Position numbers and translations under genes: made by a program
NCBI GenBank assembly: GCA_026397725.1
Contig: JAPLUI010000248.1
Coordinates: 1-61,680 of the forward strand
DNA: 61,680 nucleotides
From: Verrucomicrobiota bacterium
GTDB taxonomy: Bacteria > Verrucomicrobiota > Verrucomicrobiia > Verrucomicrobiales > Akkermansiaceae
Direction: 5' to 3'
Notes under the pieces: generated by a model
Databases searched by the model: none
Told to the model about the DNA's origin: nothing
The model's input: only the letters and a program-made list of their open reading frames with translations
In this document: positions 9,494 to 18,893 of the stretch, piece after piece
How positions within the stretch are numbered: the stretch's first letter is position 1
How the letters are laid out: the number at the start of each line of letters is the position of its first letter

Positions 9494-9522
9494 AGAATAA
9501 CCCGTCCTGCCCGCTTTGCCAA
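9494..9522 (-). promoter_or_regulatory. Sigma-70-like promoter upstream of the A2M leader
   Basis: On the minus strand a TTGGCA -35 box (9517-9522) and a TATTCT -10 box (9494-9499) are separated by exactly 17 bp, and point toward the leader ORF at 9474. A closely related block, including TTGGCAAAGCGG and CAGGAC, precedes the leader at about 60324 before the GH43 gene. This is prediction from consensus only. Confidence 0.45.
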
Positions 9523-9603
9523 GGTTCTTCTGGAAAAGGTGCATGACAAAATGGTCAGACGATCCCGTGATGCCGAAACCAGGCGGGCGGGCGTCTCGAG
9601 GAG

Positions 9604-9623
9604 CGGCGGACTCCGCTCCGCCG
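9604..9623. repeat. Hairpin in the 9475-9806 spacer
   Basis: A 7-bp perfect inverted repeat (CGGCGGA/TCCGCCG) with a 6-nt loop lies between the 3' end of the small gene at 9807 and the promoter of the A2M leader. It may terminate the upstream minus-strand operon or be another dispersed palindrome. The rest of the 9475-9806 spacer holds only the promoter and leader described separately. Confidence 0.4.
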
Positions 9624-9806
9624 TTGCCCATGTGGAGCCATCTACCGCAAGCCTATAATCCGTGGTTGTCTCAGGCCGTCATACCCCACTTGCCGGACTG
9701 GGCACGGTTGCTGTTGGCAAGGGGGAAGGTGTCACTTTTCATTTCACAGGCACATCCTCTTCGTCGCGCCGCGCCATGGCTGCCAGCCCCTGGCCCACAC
9801 GACGCG

Positions 9807-10076
9807 TCATCGCCGCAGGCTGCCGGGCGGCGTGCGATCCGGCCCGAAGTATTTCTCGCTGCGGTAGCGGAGCCAGACCCGGAGGACTTGCGGGACCTGT
9901 TCCTTGGCGGGCGCGTCGAGGGTGGCGTAGAGGGCGAGGGCCCGCTCGCGCTCCCGGCGACACGCCCGGTTGCGGTGCGCATCCCACGCACTGCGGGCTA
10001 ACCGAATCCGCCGGCACACCTCTTTCACCAGGGCGGTGCCGGTGAGTGGAGTGGCGCTGGCGGGTTGGCGAGTCAT
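9807..10076 (-). CDS. Small basic hypothetical protein
   Basis: An 89-residue, arginine-rich helical protein (MTRQPASATPLTG start, then KEVCRRIRLARSAWDAH and a YRSEKYFG motif near the end). I chose the internal ATG at 10076. The frame also allows an ATG at 10097, seven residues longer. It lies just downstream of the TPR gene on the same strand, so the two are probably cotranscribed. No known domain is recognised. Coding status rests on the clean frame and the operon-like spacing. Confidence 0.55.
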   Translation of the reverse strand: MTRQPASATPLTGTALVKEVCRRIRLARSAWDAHRNRACRRERERALALYATLDAPAKEQVPQVLRVWLRYRSEKYFGPDRTPPGSLRR

Positions 10077-10112
10077 GGGAGGTTCGGTTGGCGGCAACAG
10101 CGGATCACCAGG

Positions 10113-11060
10113 CTAGTCGTCATCTCTTACCTGCTCCCCCCTGTTGAATTCGACGAGATTGACAGTCTTTGGATCCAAGGGCCGGCCCTCCGTCATCGTC
10201 ATCGCCGCTTTCCGGTTAATCCGCGCGGGTTTGTACCAGGGGTCCAGTTCGAGCGCTCGGTCGAGTTCCGCCAGCGCCTTGGCCTGGTAGCCCAGTTGGG
10301 CGTAGCACAGGCCCAGGTTGCCATGGCTCGCGACATTCCGGTCGTTCATCGCGATGACCTTCAGGAAACCGTCCAGCGCCTGCTGCCATTCGTTCCGTTG
10401 CATGCAGTCAAAGGCCTGCTGGAAAACCTCACTTGAGGCCAGGAAGGTATCCAAGCTGATGCCCTCTTGCGCCCGGAGACTTGCCGTAATGCCGTCAAGG
10501 AACGACTGGGCGGTGTTGACCTCGGAATCGCCGCGAGCACCGAGTTCCACGACTTTGCGGAAGGCGCGGACGCAATTGGGAATGTCCATCAGGTCTTTGT
10601 ACACCACGGCTTTGTTGAAATGCGCCTCGATCATATAGGGGAAAATCGCAATCGCCTGGTCGAACCACTCGATGGCTTGCGGAAGCTCTTTCTGGGTCAC
10701 ATGCAGAATTCCCATGCCGAAGCAAACGTGGTGATTCCGGGGATACTCGCGCTGCAAGCGGGTTAGAATTTCCCGCGCCTGCTTGGTTTCGCCCCGTTCG
10801 GCGAGGGCCAAGGCGCCATCCACCGCCTCTTCGGCCGCCGGGTTGATTTCGATGAGAAACTTGCCCTCAGGCAGGACGCCACTTCGCACCGCGCGATTGC
10901 TGCGGGTGGCCTGATGTTGCCGGGCCGCGGCATGGTGAATGCAGTCACCGCAGTCCGCGTCCCGGATGGCGGCGCAGCACTGACTGCAAACCTCCACGTC
11001 GCCATGGCGCGCGCACCGCCGCCTGGCCTTGCCGTTGCCACATACTGGACATTTTTTCAT
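10113..11060 (-). CDS. TPR protein with N-terminal zinc ribbon
   Basis: A 315-residue, apparently cytoplasmic protein. The first ~42 residues are cysteine/histidine-rich (CPVCGNG, CARHG, CSQCC, CGDCIHH), enough to bind one or two zinc ions. The rest is built of tetratricopeptide-like helical pairs (AREILTRLQREYPRNHH, LPQAIEWFDQAIAIFPYMIEAHFNKA, ALAELDRALELDPWYKPA). Such proteins act as scaffolds, but no partner can be named. A small basic gene follows 15-36 nt downstream. The ATG at 11060 directly precedes KKCPVCG, so the start is secure. Confidence 0.8.
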   Translation of the reverse strand: MKKCPVCGNGKARRRCARHGDVEVCSQCCAAIRDADCGDCIHHAAARQHQATRSNRAVRSGVLPEGKFLIEINPAAEEAVDGALALAERGETKQAREILTRLQREYPRNHHVCFGMGILHVTQKELPQAIEWFDQAIAIFPYMIEAHFNKAVVYKDLMDIPNCVRAFRKVVELGARGDSEVNTAQSFLDGITASLRAQEGISLDTFLASSEVFQQAFDCMQRNEWQQALDGFLKVIAMNDRNVASHGNLGLCYAQLGYQAKALAELDRALELDPWYKPARINRKAAMTMTEGRPLDPKTVNLVEFNRGEQVRDDD

Positions 11061-11283
11061 CGGCGATTGTTATAGGGGTGGCCTGCACAGCGTGTCAATC
11101 GCTGGCTGAATTCATGACGAAAGGAGACGGCAAAAGTCGTTGACCGTGCCGGGCCTGCAGGGATCGGGAGTGACGCAGGAGGCAGCAGGCAAGCGGCTGA
11201 GAAGAACCACCGATCATTGGGTTGAGAACTCCGGGGGTGGGGTGGCAGGTCGGACATGGTGTGAGGCAGTTGGAAATTCAGGA

Positions 11284-14200
11284 TTACTGCCACTGGGCCA
11301 GCTTGGTCCGCCACTGGTCAAGCCAGGTGTCAATGCGTGCTTGGTTGGTTTTGTAGTAGATGGCGGTGAAAATGAGGACCCCGCCAATCAGCAGCACGAA
11401 ACTGCCGACGACGGTCATCCGGGCACTGCGCTCCATGAGCACCAGCACTTTATACAGGAGCGACACGAGATCCACCATCAAGCCGGCAAAACCGAGCGCC
11501 AGATAGAGCCGGATCCGCAACACGCTGCCCAGTCCCATCGCCAGCAGGCACAGCAGGATCATGGTCAGGTTGAAGGAAATGGCGTGGCTGGGGTCGGCCA
11601 GCGCGTAATATCCGGTACTGCCCAGCATCGCCATCAACGTGACCAGGCGGATCCAGTTCCGCGTTTCCGGGTGAATCCGCTTTCTGAACAATTCCTGCAA
11701 CACCAACACGCCCAGGCCCACCGGAATGATATATGCGTGGACTGCCCGCAATTGCAGCTTGGCATAGAACGTCAGCAGGACGAATCCCACAAATCCCGCC
11801 AGCGCCAGAATGTTATAGGGCGACTCCCGGTTGTCCTTGCCGAGATAGGCGAACAAGACGCTGTGCAAGCCCACCACGATCAGCGCCAGATCGACGCCCA
11901 GACCATGACCCATCACCCACCCCAACGCAAGCACCGGCATCGCGCACAGGGTCGTAAGCAAGGGGACCCGCAGCGCCCGCGGTTGCAAATCGAGAACCTG
12001 CTTGACCCCGGCAATGCCGAAGGAAACCGCGAGGCTGGCCCACACATCGTACTCGAATTTCCACCACACGGTCGTCAGCATGAGGTGACGGCGGATCGAA
12101 GCAAAGAAGGCCGCCGCGCAAAGTTGCATGAGGAAATAGGCGGCCATCGATTGACGGTCGCGCCCTTCAAAAAACCAAGCCACCGCCAACGCCGCCTCTA
12201 ACAAGACTAGGAGGCTGAATTCCCGCAACCCCAGGGCAAGCTGATAGTGCGACCCCTGAACCGCGCAGACCACGCCGGTTGCTAACAACAACGCGACCCG
12301 GTGATTCTGCCGCCCTGCCGCTTCCAGCCAGCCGAGCGTCAGGTCGAACCCCCGAAGCTGGGTTCGCGGCCTGGCGTGGTATGCGGCACTCCAATAAGCC
12401 GGACCGTAGCGCCCGGTTAGAGCGATTAGCAAGAGCGTGGTCGTCGCTGCGAGGACCGGCCACGGTTCCAGTCCGGCGGCCAGCCCATGCGCCTTGAACG
12501 GGGCTTGGCTGAAATAGACCAGCCAGATCGGAATCCACGATTGCAACTCGCCCAGGATTTTCCCCCCTGGCGTGCCCACCCGGTCGCTCGGCGTCCACGC
12601 GAGCAGGATCGCCCCCAGTCCCATGCCCCACAACCCGACCGGCGACCACGGCCGATGATAGAGAATGTGCGCCAGCACCACCCCCCCCAACCCCGCCGCA
12701 ATCCGGCCGACGAGCTTCGGGTGGAGCTTGCCCGGCAGCGCTTCAAAGGCGGCTAGCAGGCCCAGCCAACCGCCCAGGCCCACCCAGATGATCGCCTCCT
12801 TCGGCACATAACTCGCAATGAAAAAGTCCAGGTGCAGCGCCACCATCAATTGCACGCCGGCCACCATCAGATAGCTCGGTGAGCGCCGGAGAATTCCCTG
12901 ATGAATGAAAACGGATGCGGCCCCCGCCAGCAACGGCGCGACCATCAAGGAATTGCCGTGGAAATCCACCAAGCCCCAAAGCACCGCCCCTTGGGTGGCG
13001 GCTAACAGACAGTAGCCCCACACCCGGCGCAGGGCATCCCACGCCGGATCATCCAGTCTTGCCAAACGCTGAATGATCGTCCGCAGCGGCGAGCGTTCGT
13101 AGCTGAGGAGGATCCAGAAATGTCCCAGCACCAGCGCACACCACGCGGCGGCCATCGGGCTATCAAACGGACTCAAGCCCGGCAGCGCGGTTAGCAGAAA
13201 ATAGCTGCCCGCCATCAGCGCCAGCCCGCCATAGAACGCCAGCCAACTCGTGCCACCCAGGCCGTGCAAGCGCAGCAGCACCACTCCCAGCAGGAGCATG
13301 AGCGGGGCATTGGAGTGGTATTGCCGGGTACTGACCGGCGTGCCGGGGAACAGCACGAGATGAAAGAAGCCCTCGAAGACATACAGCGCCAGCACGATGA
13401 ATCCGAGCACGGCGGCGGAGTTCCGATACCGTGCCGCAGCCAACTGCCCCTGCCGCATGCCGATTTCCGCCCGGAAATAGAAGTAGGCCACTGGCAGACT
13501 TAGGGCCACCAGCGCAAGTTGCGGTTGCCTCAAGCAGGGCACGAGCAGCGCCGCACACCACCACGCCACCACCACCCCGAAATGATACAACGCTTCGCAC
13601 AATTCCGCATGCGCCGCCTCCCCCGGCCCCGGTTGCCGCGCCGCCCGCCGGAAATACCAACCGGCCAGCAACGCCAGCGTACCGGCAATCAGCAGCCGGG
13701 TGGGCGTCATGGCCGCGAGATCCGCCGCAGTGAAATAATTGGCCGACAGCAGCGTCAGCACCAAGCCCGCCACGCCCAGGCTGGCTCGGTTGATATCGGC
13801 AATGGCCGCCGCCCCGCGCAGCGCCCGCCGCAGCCCCGACGCCTGCAGCAAACTCAAGCCCAGCCCAAGGCAAATCAGATGCAGTTCGGACACTCCGTGG
13901 TCCCGCAGGAACTCCCCGACTCCCACCCGGACCAAGTGGATGTTCCCCAACACTAACAGCGCTCCGGCCCCAAGCCAAAAACCGGCTTGCCGCCGACCCC
14001 AGGCCACGAGCGCGAACGTAACCACGCCCAGATAGGGTGCCCAGAGTTGGGCCCCGCTCTCCCGCAGCACCGGGTGTGCCGTGTGGTAAAGCGCTGCCGC
14101 CGCAGCCAGCCCGGCAGCCGGCAACCACAGCCAGTCAGTCGCCGCAGTCGTGTATGCCGGGATGGCAAAGACCCCGGCCAGCAGGCGGGGATGGCGGACC

Positions 14201-17200
14201 TGCACCCACCGCCCGGCTTGGGTCAGCAGCGCGATCCCCAAGCCGAACAATGCCACCCGCCACGGGGTGGCTAGCAGTTCCAACTGGCGGTCGAGGTCAC
14301 CGAGCGCAGTCAGCGGGCTTCGATGGATCATCAGATAACCCAGCAGCAGGGCCGGCCACAGGATGACGCTGGACGCCTGGGAGCGTGCCGTGAGCAGCAG
14401 CGTCACCAGCAACAGCAGTTGCTGCCAGCCGCCTAGTACCTGCCCATGCACTCCATCCGCCACGCCGGCCAGACCTAGCAAAATCGCCAGTCCCGTCGCC
14501 AGCATCCAGCCTGGCAGCACCAGTGACACGATGGAGCCTCTGACACTTCGCCTCGCTTGCATCACTTCCAGCATCACCATGAGCAGTTGCACCACCACCA
14601 GCAACCACAAGGTCGGACTCAGGCTGGTGGCGACGGACAGTCGCGGCAACAGCAACCCCGTGCCGGGAGCCCTTAGCTCGAGCAAGCCGATCCAGCATTG
14701 CATGAACAGCAGCACCCCCCACGCCCACTGCCGGGTGCGCAGACCGTGCCACACCAGTTGAGCTGTTAGAAAACCGTACAGGCACGGCATCCCCGCCACG
14801 GCCGCGCCACCCAGCAGATCAGTTAGACAAATGACCGTCACCGCCGCACTGCCACCCAGCAGCACGTGCCGGGTCGGCTCGGCCAGCAATGCCGTCACCC
14901 ACGGCCGGGTTCGCGCCCCGCCGCGATATAACCCGTAGAGCCCCTGCAGCAACAAGCCCATGACCAGCACCGGCCCCGTCCAGTGGGGATCACTCACCTG
15001 CCGCCAGTAGCCGCAACCGATCCCGGCCGCCATGCAGATCCAGCCCAGGTGTACTCCCACCACCGCCTCGCGATGCTGACGATGGTAAATGGCGATGATG
15101 GTCCAAGCCACCCCGCTCGTGGCCAAGGCCAAGGCGGTTTGGAAAGAAAGCGGTCCGTTGGCCACATTCCGGAGCAGGTTCCAGCTATCGACCTTGACCA
15201 GCAGGAACACCGCCGCCGCCAAAATCGGCCAGGTGAATAGCGTGTGGTCCCGTCGCTGGAATGGAAACAGCTCCTTGCCCATGAACCGGTCCCCATCAGA
15301 CAGGTCCTTCAGAAATGCCCACGGCCGCAAGGCGAAACACAGCCCGACCAGCAGCAGCGTGCAACCCGCGCTGGCCAAGCCGCTGCCCGAAGTGACCCAA
15401 CCCATCGATTCCGGCAGATGGGATTTCAGCTCGGGAAACAGGATGACCGTGATCGCCACCGCCATGCCAGCCGGCCCCAACGACCGCGAGTAATAGGTGG
15501 CGGGAATCAAGGCGAGCATCATCATGATCGGCCCACCGAAATCCAGTCCTTCCTGAAGCCAGTACTCGCTCGCTCCGGTATCACCCATGGCCACCCGCAG
15601 CAACATGGCGGCCACCGCCAACACGCCGTAAAGCCACGACACCGTGGAGCGTGCCTGCAAGATCAGCGGCTTGGGCGTCCACCAGGCCAGGCCCAGCCAG
15701 AGCCAGGATAGAATTGCCAGTCCGCCCACCATCGTGTTGTGGTGGACCGTGCGGCCGGCCACGTCCATGAACCCGGCGTACGGCAGCGCCAACGCCAGCA
15801 TCGCCATGGTCACGTGCAGCAAATGAACCTGCTCATCCCGGAAGGCACGCCAGGCGAACAACCCCGCCACCAATCCCAACCAGATCGCCGAACCAAACGG
15901 CCACGAGTCATAGTGCGATTGCACCAGCGGGGTGATCAGCGCGGTAAGCACCAAGGCCACCAGTTGCATGCCCCGGCAGGCCTGGACCAGCCCGAAATCC
16001 GCGGCGGACTCAGATGTTGGATCAGCCGGCTTATCCGCGCCAAGCCTCCGAATGAGCCAGCCGCCCACCCCGAACGCCAGCGCCACGGCCACCCCCACCA
16101 GCGGCAGCCACGGCCCGGGATAGCTTGGCAGCAGACCCACCGCCGCGCCGCCCAACCCAAGCAGCGTCAGCCCGATCCAATCATGCAACGGGTGCCGCCG
16201 CGCCCGCGCCTGATAGAGCCACACCGCACCCGCCAGCAGAAACGCCAGGATGCGTACCGTCGGATTGCCGAAACCCATCAGCAGACCTAACAAAATCGCG
16301 CCGAAGCCCAGAAACGATTCGCCGCCGTGCAGTTGCGGGCATGCTTTCAACTCCAGCGCGCGGCGTTCCGCATGCAGGATCAGCCAGCCGGTTAGAATGA
16401 CCAGCAAGGCATACGTGGCTGGCTGTGGCAAATGGCGCAGGAACCCGTGCGCCCAGATGAACACCTGCAGGAACGTCACCGCCAGCACGCCCGCCACAAA
16501 CCAGGGCACCCGTTTTTCCTCGGCCATTTCACGGGTGAGAATCCGGCGGGCAAAATAGACGATGGTCGCCGCCATGGCCGCGAAGCCAACGTAAAACCCG
16601 GCCCCCACGCACCACAGCAGCGACTCGCCCTCGAAGTGCCCGACCGTGCGGGCCAGCGGGCCGACCACCACCAGCGCGTTGAGCCCTAGCAAGGTGCCGC
16701 CCAGCAGCTTGCCCACCGCAGGCTCGACCGCGCCGCACCAGCGCCGCAAGCCCCAGCCGAAAACTATCAGATAGATGAGCGCCATTGCCAGCAGCGCCGG
16801 CCCTTGTCGGGGTACGTTTTCATCGGCCGAGAGCAGCGCCATCGCCATGAAATTGATCGGCAGCAAGCCAATCGCCGCCCCGCGCAGCATCGCCGCCGTG
16901 CCGGTGAATTCACTGCTCTGGCGCTCGATCCAGTCGCCCACCTTGGCCAGCGACCAAGTGAAGCCGCCCAGCAGCAAGGGCATGATCGTATAACGCACCA
17001 GCCAGTGCTTGTCCCAAGTATAATAGGCCAGCAACGAGCTGCCCAGAATCACCATCGCAATGCCCGCCACAATATACCAGTTCTCAACGAAAAACGGCTG
17101 GATATGGACCTCCCATAGCGACGGCTTCGGCGGTGCCACCGGGGCGGCCTTGGCCACCATGGGCGCGACCGGTGCGGGGGCCGTCCGGGCCGCCACCGGC

Positions 17201-18516
17201 GCCACCACCGACTGCGGCAATGGCGGCGGCTGCCCCGGATCGCGCGAGGCCGCGACGGACTCCGGTGCCGCCAGCCCTAACAACGCGTTGCGTTCGTGAC
17301 CCGGCACCCATGTCGACCAGGTTGCGAGCAACCCGGACAGTGCGACCGGCTGGCCTGCCGCCGCCACCAGTCTGACCAAGGCCCCGAGCACTGCCGGGTC
17401 GGGATCCGGCACTTGCGAATAGACGCTGAGCAACAGTTCCGGCGCGTGGTTCTCAACGAGCCCGCCAAAGGTCTCCAGTTCCGACTGCCACAGTCGCTCC
17501 TGACTTCCCAACCAAGCCAGCCAATCCTCCCAGGTGAGCAGTTCGGGGCGGCCGAATCGTGCGCTTAGATTCAAGCTGGCCCGGTCGCGGGACCAAGGTT
17601 CGCGTACCATCGCCACGATGGCCGGGACCGTCGCCGGGGTCAGCCAGGCGCAGGCCAAATCCAATAGCCGGCGTTGTTCCCCGCGACTCTCGGCGGCACT
17701 GAACCGGGCTGCCAGGGACTCGGGCAACCAGTCCCCGCCCAACTCGTCGCGGTGGGACCGGTCCGGCAGGGCACGGCCAAGCTGTTCCAACCAACGCTGT
17801 CGGCACTCGCTCCGCTGCTGTTCTAACCGGGCCATCGCCGCCTCCCGCCCGGGCAGGTCGTCCGCCCAGGCGCTTGCGAGCTGCTCGAACCACGCTGCGG
17901 GCAGCCGCGCGATCAAGCCGGTGAGCACTGCCGACGCATTGGCCAACGCGTTGGCCGTTTGCTGCTGGACTTCCCGAAACAAGCGCGGCGCTTGCTCCTG
18001 CCTGGCCGCAAGGAAGCCCAAGTCCCGGAGCAGCCGCCCGGCGGTGCTTACCGCCGGGCGCGGATCCGCGCCAAGTTGCCACTCCTCGACTCCACTCAGG
18101 GGCAGCCCGGTGAAGCGCAGCGATTCGATGGCCGGACGCTTGAGCCGCCGGGCTTCATGGAGGCGGTGGGTTTCCTCGCGCAGCATCTGCCGGAGGTATC
18201 GCGCCAGCCCAACCAAGGAGTCATCGGTTTCACCCGCCAAGGTTTCGAGGAGGGCTGCCACCGATGCGGGTTGGTCACCCGTGAGGGTTTGAATTCCGGG
18301 GAAAACCTCGGCAGCTTCCAATGTTCCCGCCGCGAGCCAATACGCCAGCGAATCCACCAAGTGGCGCCTGGCAGCATCCGCCATTGGCAGCGCAGGCAAT
18401 GCGGCCGGGCCCGGCACTTCAAATCGCCCGCCGCAGGTGGGGCAATCAACTGGCTGCCCCGCCAACTCGCGAAGCGCATCAATGGGCTGTTGGCAATGGG
18501 GGCAGAGTATGTTCAT
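11284..18516 (-). CDS. Giant DUF2339-like polytopic membrane protein with N-terminal zinc ribbon
   Basis: This is a roughly 2,410-residue protein. I prefer the ATG at 18516 (MNILCPHCQQ) because a CPHC...CPTC zinc ribbon starts there. The frame is open to 18594 but the extra residues are unlike the family. Residues ~40-460 are soluble, helical and charged. A proline/alanine linker (PVAPMVAKAAPVAPPKPS) leads to SLWEVHIQPFFVENWYIVAGIA, which is where DUF2339 membrane proteins begin. From there to the C-terminus the chain is an almost unbroken series of dozens of predicted membrane helices with short loops. Typical DUF2339 proteins are about 600-1,000 residues, so this one is unusually long. It may contain several tandem membrane blocks. 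The function of the family is unknown. Confidence 0.8.
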   Translation of the reverse strand: MNILCPHCQQPIDALRELAGQPVDCPTCGGRFEVPGPAALPALPMADAARRHLVDSLAYWLAAGTLEAAEVFPGIQTLTGDQPASVAALLETLAGETDDSLVGLARYLRQMLREETHRLHEARRLKRPAIESLRFTGLPLSGVEEWQLGADPRPAVSTAGRLLRDLGFLAARQEQAPRLFREVQQQTANALANASAVLTGLIARLPAAWFEQLASAWADDLPGREAAMARLEQQRSECRQRWLEQLGRALPDRSHRDELGGDWLPESLAARFSAAESRGEQRRLLDLACAWLTPATVPAIVAMVREPWSRDRASLNLSARFGRPELLTWEDWLAWLGSQERLWQSELETFGGLVENHAPELLLSVYSQVPDPDPAVLGALVRLVAAAGQPVALSGLLATWSTWVPGHERNALLGLAAPESVAASRDPGQPPPLPQSVVAPVAARTAPAPVAPMVAKAAPVAPPKPSLWEVHIQPFFVENWYIVAGIAMVILGSSLLAYYTWDKHWLVRYTIMPLLLGGFTWSLAKVGDWIERQSSEFTGTAAMLRGAAIGLLPINFMAMALLSADENVPRQGPALLAMALIYLIVFGWGLRRWCGAVEPAVGKLLGGTLLGLNALVVVGPLARTVGHFEGESLLWCVGAGFYVGFAAMAATIVYFARRILTREMAEEKRVPWFVAGVLAVTFLQVFIWAHGFLRHLPQPATYALLVILTGWLILHAERRALELKACPQLHGGESFLGFGAILLGLLMGFGNPTVRILAFLLAGAVWLYQARARRHPLHDWIGLTLLGLGGAAVGLLPSYPGPWLPLVGVAVALAFGVGGWLIRRLGADKPADPTSESAADFGLVQACRGMQLVALVLTALITPLVQSHYDSWPFGSAIWLGLVAGLFAWRAFRDEQVHLLHVTMAMLALALPYAGFMDVAGRTVHHNTMVGGLAILSWLWLGLAWWTPKPLILQARSTVSWLYGVLAVAAMLLRVAMGDTGASEYWLQEGLDFGGPIMMMLALIPATYYSRSLGPAGMAVAITVILFPELKSHLPESMGWVTSGSGLASAGCTLLLVGLCFALRPWAFLKDLSDGDRFMGKELFPFQRRDHTLFTWPILAAAVFLLVKVDSWNLLRNVANGPLSFQTALALATSGVAWTIIAIYHRQHREAVVGVHLGWICMAAGIGCGYWRQVSDPHWTGPVLVMGLLLQGLYGLYRGGARTRPWVTALLAEPTRHVLLGGSAAVTVICLTDLLGGAAVAGMPCLYGFLTAQLVWHGLRTRQWAWGVLLFMQCWIGLLELRAPGTGLLLPRLSVATSLSPTLWLLVVVQLLMVMLEVMQARRSVRGSIVSLVLPGWMLATGLAILLGLAGVADGVHGQVLGGWQQLLLLVTLLLTARSQASSVILWPALLLGYLMIHRSPLTALGDLDRQLELLATPWRVALFGLGIALLTQAGRWVQVRHPRLLAGVFAIPAYTTAATDWLWLPAAGLAAAAALYHTAHPVLRESGAQLWAPYLGVVTFALVAWGRRQAGFWLGAGALLVLGNIHLVRVGVGEFLRDHGVSELHLICLGLGLSLLQASGLRRALRGAAAIADINRASLGVAGLVLTLLSANYFTAADLAAMTPTRLLIAGTLALLAGWYFRRAARQPGPGEAAHAELCEALYHFGVVVAWWCAALLVPCLRQPQLALVALSLPVAYFYFRAEIGMRQGQLAAARYRNSAAVLGFIVLALYVFEGFFHLVLFPGTPVSTRQYHSNAPLMLLLGVVLLRLHGLGGTSWLAFYGGLALMAGSYFLLTALPGLSPFDSPMAAAWCALVLGHFWILLSYERSPLRTIIQRLARLDDPAWDALRRVWGYCLLAATQGAVLWGLVDFHGNSLMVAPLLAGAASVFIHQGILRRSPSYLMVAGVQLMVALHLDFFIASYVPKEAIIWVGLGGWLGLLAAFEALPGKLHPKLVGRIAAGLGGVVLAHILYHRPWSPVGLWGMGLGAILLAWTPSDRVGTPGGKILGELQSWIPIWLVYFSQAPFKAHGLAAGLEPWPVLAATTTLLLIALTGRYGPAYWSAAYHARPRTQLRGFDLTLGWLEAAGRQNHRVALLLATGVVCAVQGSHYQLALGLREFSLLVLLEAALAVAWFFEGRDRQSMAAYFLMQLCAAAFFASIRRHLMLTTVWWKFEYDVWASLAVSFGIAGVKQVLDLQPRALRVPLLTTLCAMPVLALGWVMGHGLGVDLALIVVGLHSVLFAYLGKDNRESPYNILALAGFVGFVLLTFYAKLQLRAVHAYIIPVGLGVLVLQELFRKRIHPETRNWIRLVTLMAMLGSTGYYALADPSHAISFNLTMILLCLLAMGLGSVLRIRLYLALGFAGLMVDLVSLLYKVLVLMERSARMTVVGSFVLLIGGVLIFTAIYYKTNQARIDTWLDQWRTKLAQWQ

Positions 18517-18650
18517 GGGCTGGGTGGCGTGCTCGCTGGCATCGTTTCCTTCCGGGCACGTTGGGGAACTACCGAAATCGGCCCTTGCAGTCAAGGATCA
18601 ATCTCGGGTCGGGAGAGTCCGGGGTGCATGACACCTCTGTGTCGTCAATT

Positions 18651-18844
18651 GTTACTACTCAGGTATGGCAGAATCATTGATGGCAGGATCATTTCAGAAT
18701 TGGAAAAAGTCATTGGATCAACCCCTGTCTGTGCGCATCCGCACGCAGGCAGGCCGACCAGTGATGAATCCCCCTCAAGACTCTTGAAAAATGATTCTGC
18801 CATAAATGATTCGGTCATGAATTCTTTGGAACCTGAGTAGTAAC
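18651..18844. mobile_element. MITE-like element, copy 1 (194 bp, 8-bp target duplication)
   Basis: The ends are GTTACTACTCAGGT and its inverse complement ACCTGAGTAGTAAC (the right end reads AACCTGAGTAGTAAC). The element is flanked on both sides by the identical octamer CGTCAATT (18643-18650 and 18845-18852). Subterminal inverted repeats (ATGGCAGAATCATT near 18665, its complement at 18790-18803) and a central hairpin around GTGCGCATCCGCAC add structure. It carries no transposase. A 167-bp second copy is at 48050-48216. An 8-bp duplication occurs in several IS families (IS66, ISL3, IS256), so the parent family is left open. Confidence 0.9.
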
Positions 18845-18893
18845 CGTCAATTTTGCTTGCGGGACGTGCCAGCATTGAACATTGTGCTTTGTC

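Noticed and set aside
9325..9549. The longer 74-codon version of the A2M leader frame
   Set aside because: The first 25 codons lie over the promoter boxes. The ATG at 9474 has the ribosome binding site and the conserved peptide.
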